Translations under genes and position numbers: made by a program
The notes under the pieces: model-generated
Databases searched by the model: none
What the model was told of the DNA's origin: nothing
The model's input: the letters and a program-made list of their open reading frames with translations, nothing else
NCBI GenBank assembly: GCA_035640715.1
Contig: DASQVO010000178.1
Coordinates: 1 to 7,418 of the forward strand
Direction: 5' to 3'
Source of the DNA: DASQVO01 sp035640715
GTDB taxonomy: Bacteria > Actinomycetota > Actinomycetes > Streptosporangiales > Streptosporangiaceae
DNA: 7,418 bases
Shown here: positions 5,979 through 7,418 of the stretch, piece after piece
Position numbering within the stretch: the first letter of the stretch is position 1
Layout: each line of letters opens with the position of its first letter

Positions 5979-6614
5979 ATGTACCCAGCAATGCAGCAGG
6001 TTCTCCTGGACTGGAACGGCACCGTGGTCGCAGACCTGCCCCGCGCCCTTGCGGCGGCCAACACGGCATTGCGCCGGCTAAGCATCGCCCCGATCACCGG
6101 CCGGACGTTCAGCCGGAGCTTCACCCTCCCCCTGTCACAGTTCTTCCAGCGTCTCGGAGTCCCCTCCGACGCGCTCGAAGAAGCAGAACAGATCTGGAAC
6201 GACTCGTGCATCGAGCAGCCGGCCCAGCTGTCGCGAGGAGCGAGGGCACTGCTCGACGCCTGCCAGCGCCGCCAGATCCCCGTCGGGATCATCACCGCCG
6301 CCGACCCGGCGCTGGTCGGCGCCGACTCAGCTCGCCTCGATATCCGTCACCTCCTCACGTGGGTCGCAGGGCGAGTCACCGACAAGCAAGCGGAACTGAC
6401 CAGAGCAGCCACCACATCCCGCACTGCCGTCTACATCGGCGACACCGCCGACGACGTGGAACAAGCCCGGCGTGCCGGCGTCGTGGCCGTAGCGCTCACC
6501 GGCGGGTACCACAACCGCACCAGACTCGAGACCGCCATGCCGGATCTCATCATCGACGATCTCCAAGACATAGTGCCCCTCCTCGGCAACGCGTCTTCGC
6601 TAGTCACGGACTAG
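5979..6614 (+). CDS. HAD-superfamily hydrolase (phosphoglycolate phosphatase-like)
   Basis: A 211-residue HAD hydrolase with all four motifs: LLDWNGTVVAD (nucleophile D11), IITAADP (T106), the Lys at K136 in VTDKQAEL, and IGDTADD (D155, D159). A helical cap lies between motifs I and II at about 17-85, as in phosphoglycolate phosphatase-type (C1 cap) enzymes. The general acid/base Asp two residues after the nucleophile is Asn (N13) here, as seen in some DWNGT-type members; activity may be lower or the chemistry different. ATG 5979 is chosen because AGGAGG (5962-5967) and GGAGG (5970-5974) precede it; GTG 5955 would place these inside the gene, and ATG 5991 is also possible. It is transcribed away from the rpiR operon across the shared inverted repeat, suggesting that it acts on a phosphate ester linked to the regulator's ligand. 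Confidence 0.82.
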   Translation: MYPAMQQVLLDWNGTVVADLPRALAAANTALRRLSIAPITGRTFSRSFTLPLSQFFQRLGVPSDALEEAEQIWNDSCIEQPAQLSRGARALLDACQRRQIPVGIITAADPALVGADSARLDIRHLLTWVAGRVTDKQAELTRAATTSRTAVYIGDTADDVEQARRAGVVAVALTGGYHNRTRLETAMPDLIIDDLQDIVPLLGNASSLVTD

Positions 6615-6635
6615 CTGTTGCCGAAGTATCCCGTC

Positions 6636-6797
6636 TCACGCAAGATGCCGAATCTCGCGCATCATGTCGGAAGCCGTGTCAAAAGACGGCTCATGCGACA
6701 AGAACTTGAGACGAGCCTGTCATCCCTCGTCAGCCGCGACCCACTCCGCGTGGGCGGCCAGCATGCGGGCGTGCAGCGACCGCAGCTCCTCGTCTGG
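6636..6797 (-). pseudogene. 3' end of an unknown gene, cut by an IS and with an internal stop
   Basis: One minus-strand frame reads PDEELRSLHARMLAAHAEWV then AADEG, a TGA at 6722-6720, then QARLKFLSHEPSFDT and ASDMMREIRHLA to a final TGA at 6638-6636. Both parts are in the same frame, GC-rich at third positions and helix-like, so they look like one C-terminus interrupted by a nonsense codon. The left-over begins exactly at 6797, next to the IS end at 6799, showing that the rest of the gene was lost or displaced at that junction. I do not recognise the family. It converges with the HAD gene (22-bp gap). Confidence 0.5.
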
Positions 6798-6798
6798 T

Positions 6799-6822
6799 TA
6801 AGAGGTCGCGCGGAAAGGTGAG
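6799..6822 (+). repeat. IS5-type terminal repeat, right end of copy 2
   Basis: Begins TAAGAGGTCGCGCGG and ends AAAGGTGAG; 20 of 24 positions match the minus-strand reading of 540-563. It marks the 3' end of the second transposase remnant and abuts the truncated gene tail at 6797. Confidence 0.6.
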
Positions 6823-6825
6823 TGA

Positions 6826-6993
6826 TCACGGTCGTCGTCCCGGCCGGGCATCCCATCGGTAAGCGGTCCACGCCTGGCGGATCAGGCTACGGACCGTGAT
6901 GATCGCATCTGCCAGGTCGAAGAAGGCGTCGATCACGTTCTCGCGCCGCTCGTAGCATCGTTGCAGCCGGTTGAAGGCGTTGTGCCAGGCGTT
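6826..6993 (-). pseudogene. IS5-type transposase, C-terminal remnant (copy 2)
   Basis: The minus strand encodes NAWHNAFNRLQRCYERRE, VIDAFFDLADAIITVRSL and IRQAWTAYRWDARPGRRP before the native stop at 6828-6826. It matches copy 1 at 39 of 47 residues. Similarity begins abruptly near 6993-7000: a GAGCG resembling the Glu-Arg codons of the active-site triplet is still there, but 2 nt are missing between it and the Asn codon, so the catalytic Glu is out of frame and everything upstream is unrelated. Only the last 50-60 residues of the protein are left. The divergence from copy 1 means that the two came from separate insertions or are old. Confidence 0.78.
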
Positions 6994-7138
6994 CGCGCTC
7001 CCCGCGATCGCGCACGGTAACCGGACCCGCCCGCCCCGGGCCGGATCGCTCCGCGCACCGGAGCGACGAACCAGCAACCCCGCCAGTCACATAGCGTCAC
7101 ACTGACTTTGACGAGTCCCTGCGGTGCAGGCTGCAACA

Positions 7139-7418
7139 TCATCGCGCGGGCGCCAGGCAGGTCCATGTCTCCGCGAGACAGAAGCCCAGTGACTCGTACA
7201 GCGGCCGGGACATCGGCGAGTTCCGGGCGAAGGCGCGACGGGCTCCGCGGGCGACGGCGTCTGCCAGGCGTGCCGTGACGAGCGCACGGTAGTAGCCGTT
7301 GCGGCGGTACCGGGGCGGTACCGACCCGTTGTACATCCCGACGTGGTCGCCGGCCATCACGTTGAATCCGGTCGCGACGGCTTCGCCGTGCAGGTCGAGC
7401 ACGAATCCGGTCATGCCG
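7139..7418 (-). CDS. GNAT-family N-acetyltransferase, C-terminal part
   Basis: The frame is open to the right edge and stops at 7141-7139, so at least 92 codons of the 3' end are present and the start lies outside; the ATG at 7414 is probably internal. The acetyl-CoA binding motif A is seen as PPRYRRNGYYRALVTARLA (a variant of RxxGxG/A: R-R-N-G-Y-Y), followed by the amphipathic helix ADAVARGARRAFA and motif B, SRPLYESLGF. The beta strand before it, AVATGFNVMAGDHVGMYNGS, is the usual strand 4. GNAT enzymes transfer acetyl from acetyl-CoA to an amine; the substrate cannot be told from this part. It ends about 145 bp before the IS copy 2 remnant. Confidence 0.75.
   Translation of the reverse strand, partial: GMTGFVLDLHGEAVATGFNVMAGDHVGMYNGSVPPRYRRNGYYRALVTARLADAVARGARRAFARNSPMSRPLYESLGFCLAETWTCLAPAR

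Noticed and set aside
6672..6691. AGCCGT / ACGGCT hairpin after the HAD gene
   Set aside because: A short stem with an 8-nt loop, no T-run, and inside the minus-strand gene tail.
7046..7066. Perfect 8-bp hairpin TCGCTCCG / CGGAGCGA between the GNAT gene and the IS remnant
   Set aside because: It has no T-run and lies over 70 bp after the GNAT stop, so a terminator role is not supported, though it cannot be excluded.
1..7418. CRISPR arrays, tRNA or rRNA genes, phage or toxin-antitoxin defence genes
   Set aside because: No regularly spaced repeats, tRNA-like cloverleaf or rRNA sequence was seen, and no open frame carries motifs of such systems.

Overview
The window is high-GC DNA with GC-rich third codon positions, GTG as well as ATG starts, and families (LmeA/DUF2993, RpiR-type regulator, GPR1/FUN34/YaaH transporter) that together suggest an actinomycete (Streptomyces/Streptosporangiales-like). 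This is an inference from style and gene content; no rRNA or species marker is present.

Layout. Positions 1-563 hold little except the 3' end of an IS5-type transposase gene (+ strand) and its terminal repeat. A DUF2993/LmeA-like secreted or membrane-anchored lipid-binding protein (579-1307, +) starts directly on the end of that remnant. From 1267 to about 2200 the DNA is a graveyard on the minus strand: a small gene broken by two frameshifts and a stop codon (1267-1591), traces of a gene overlapping its start (1573-1877), and a 35-residue piece of a ComM/YifB Mg-chelatase-like protein (2065-2193).

The intact core is 2254-6614. On the minus strand, in transcription order, lie an RpiR-type HTH-SIS regulator (5845-4967), a short zinc methionine-synthase-II (core MetE-like) protein (4923-3778), a six-helix GPR1/FUN34/YaaH-type transporter (3753-3103) and an RNase Z-like metallo-beta-lactamase-fold hydrolase (3087-2254). 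Gaps of 43, 24 and 15 bp suggest one operon, closed by a terminator-like hairpin at 2223-2245. Divergent from the regulator is a HAD hydrolase (5979-6614). The intergenic region carries a perfect 11-bp inverted repeat (5916-5940), a strong operator candidate overlapping a likely rpiR promoter. The simplest reading is a metabolite-controlled catabolic or salvage cassette: uptake or efflux of a small carboxylate-like compound, a zinc-dependent methyl/alkyl or C-S transfer reaction, a hydrolase, and phosphatase chemistry sensed by a SIS-domain regulator. Its substrate cannot be read from the sequence.

Right of the core is a gene tail with an in-frame TGA (6636-6797, minus), cut exactly at a second IS5-type transposase remnant (about 6799-6993, minus). 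The two transposase tails point at each other across about 6.2 kb and share a 24-bp end, so the cassette lies between two converging, diverged IS remnants. The window ends in the C-terminal part of a GNAT acetyltransferase (7139-7418, minus).
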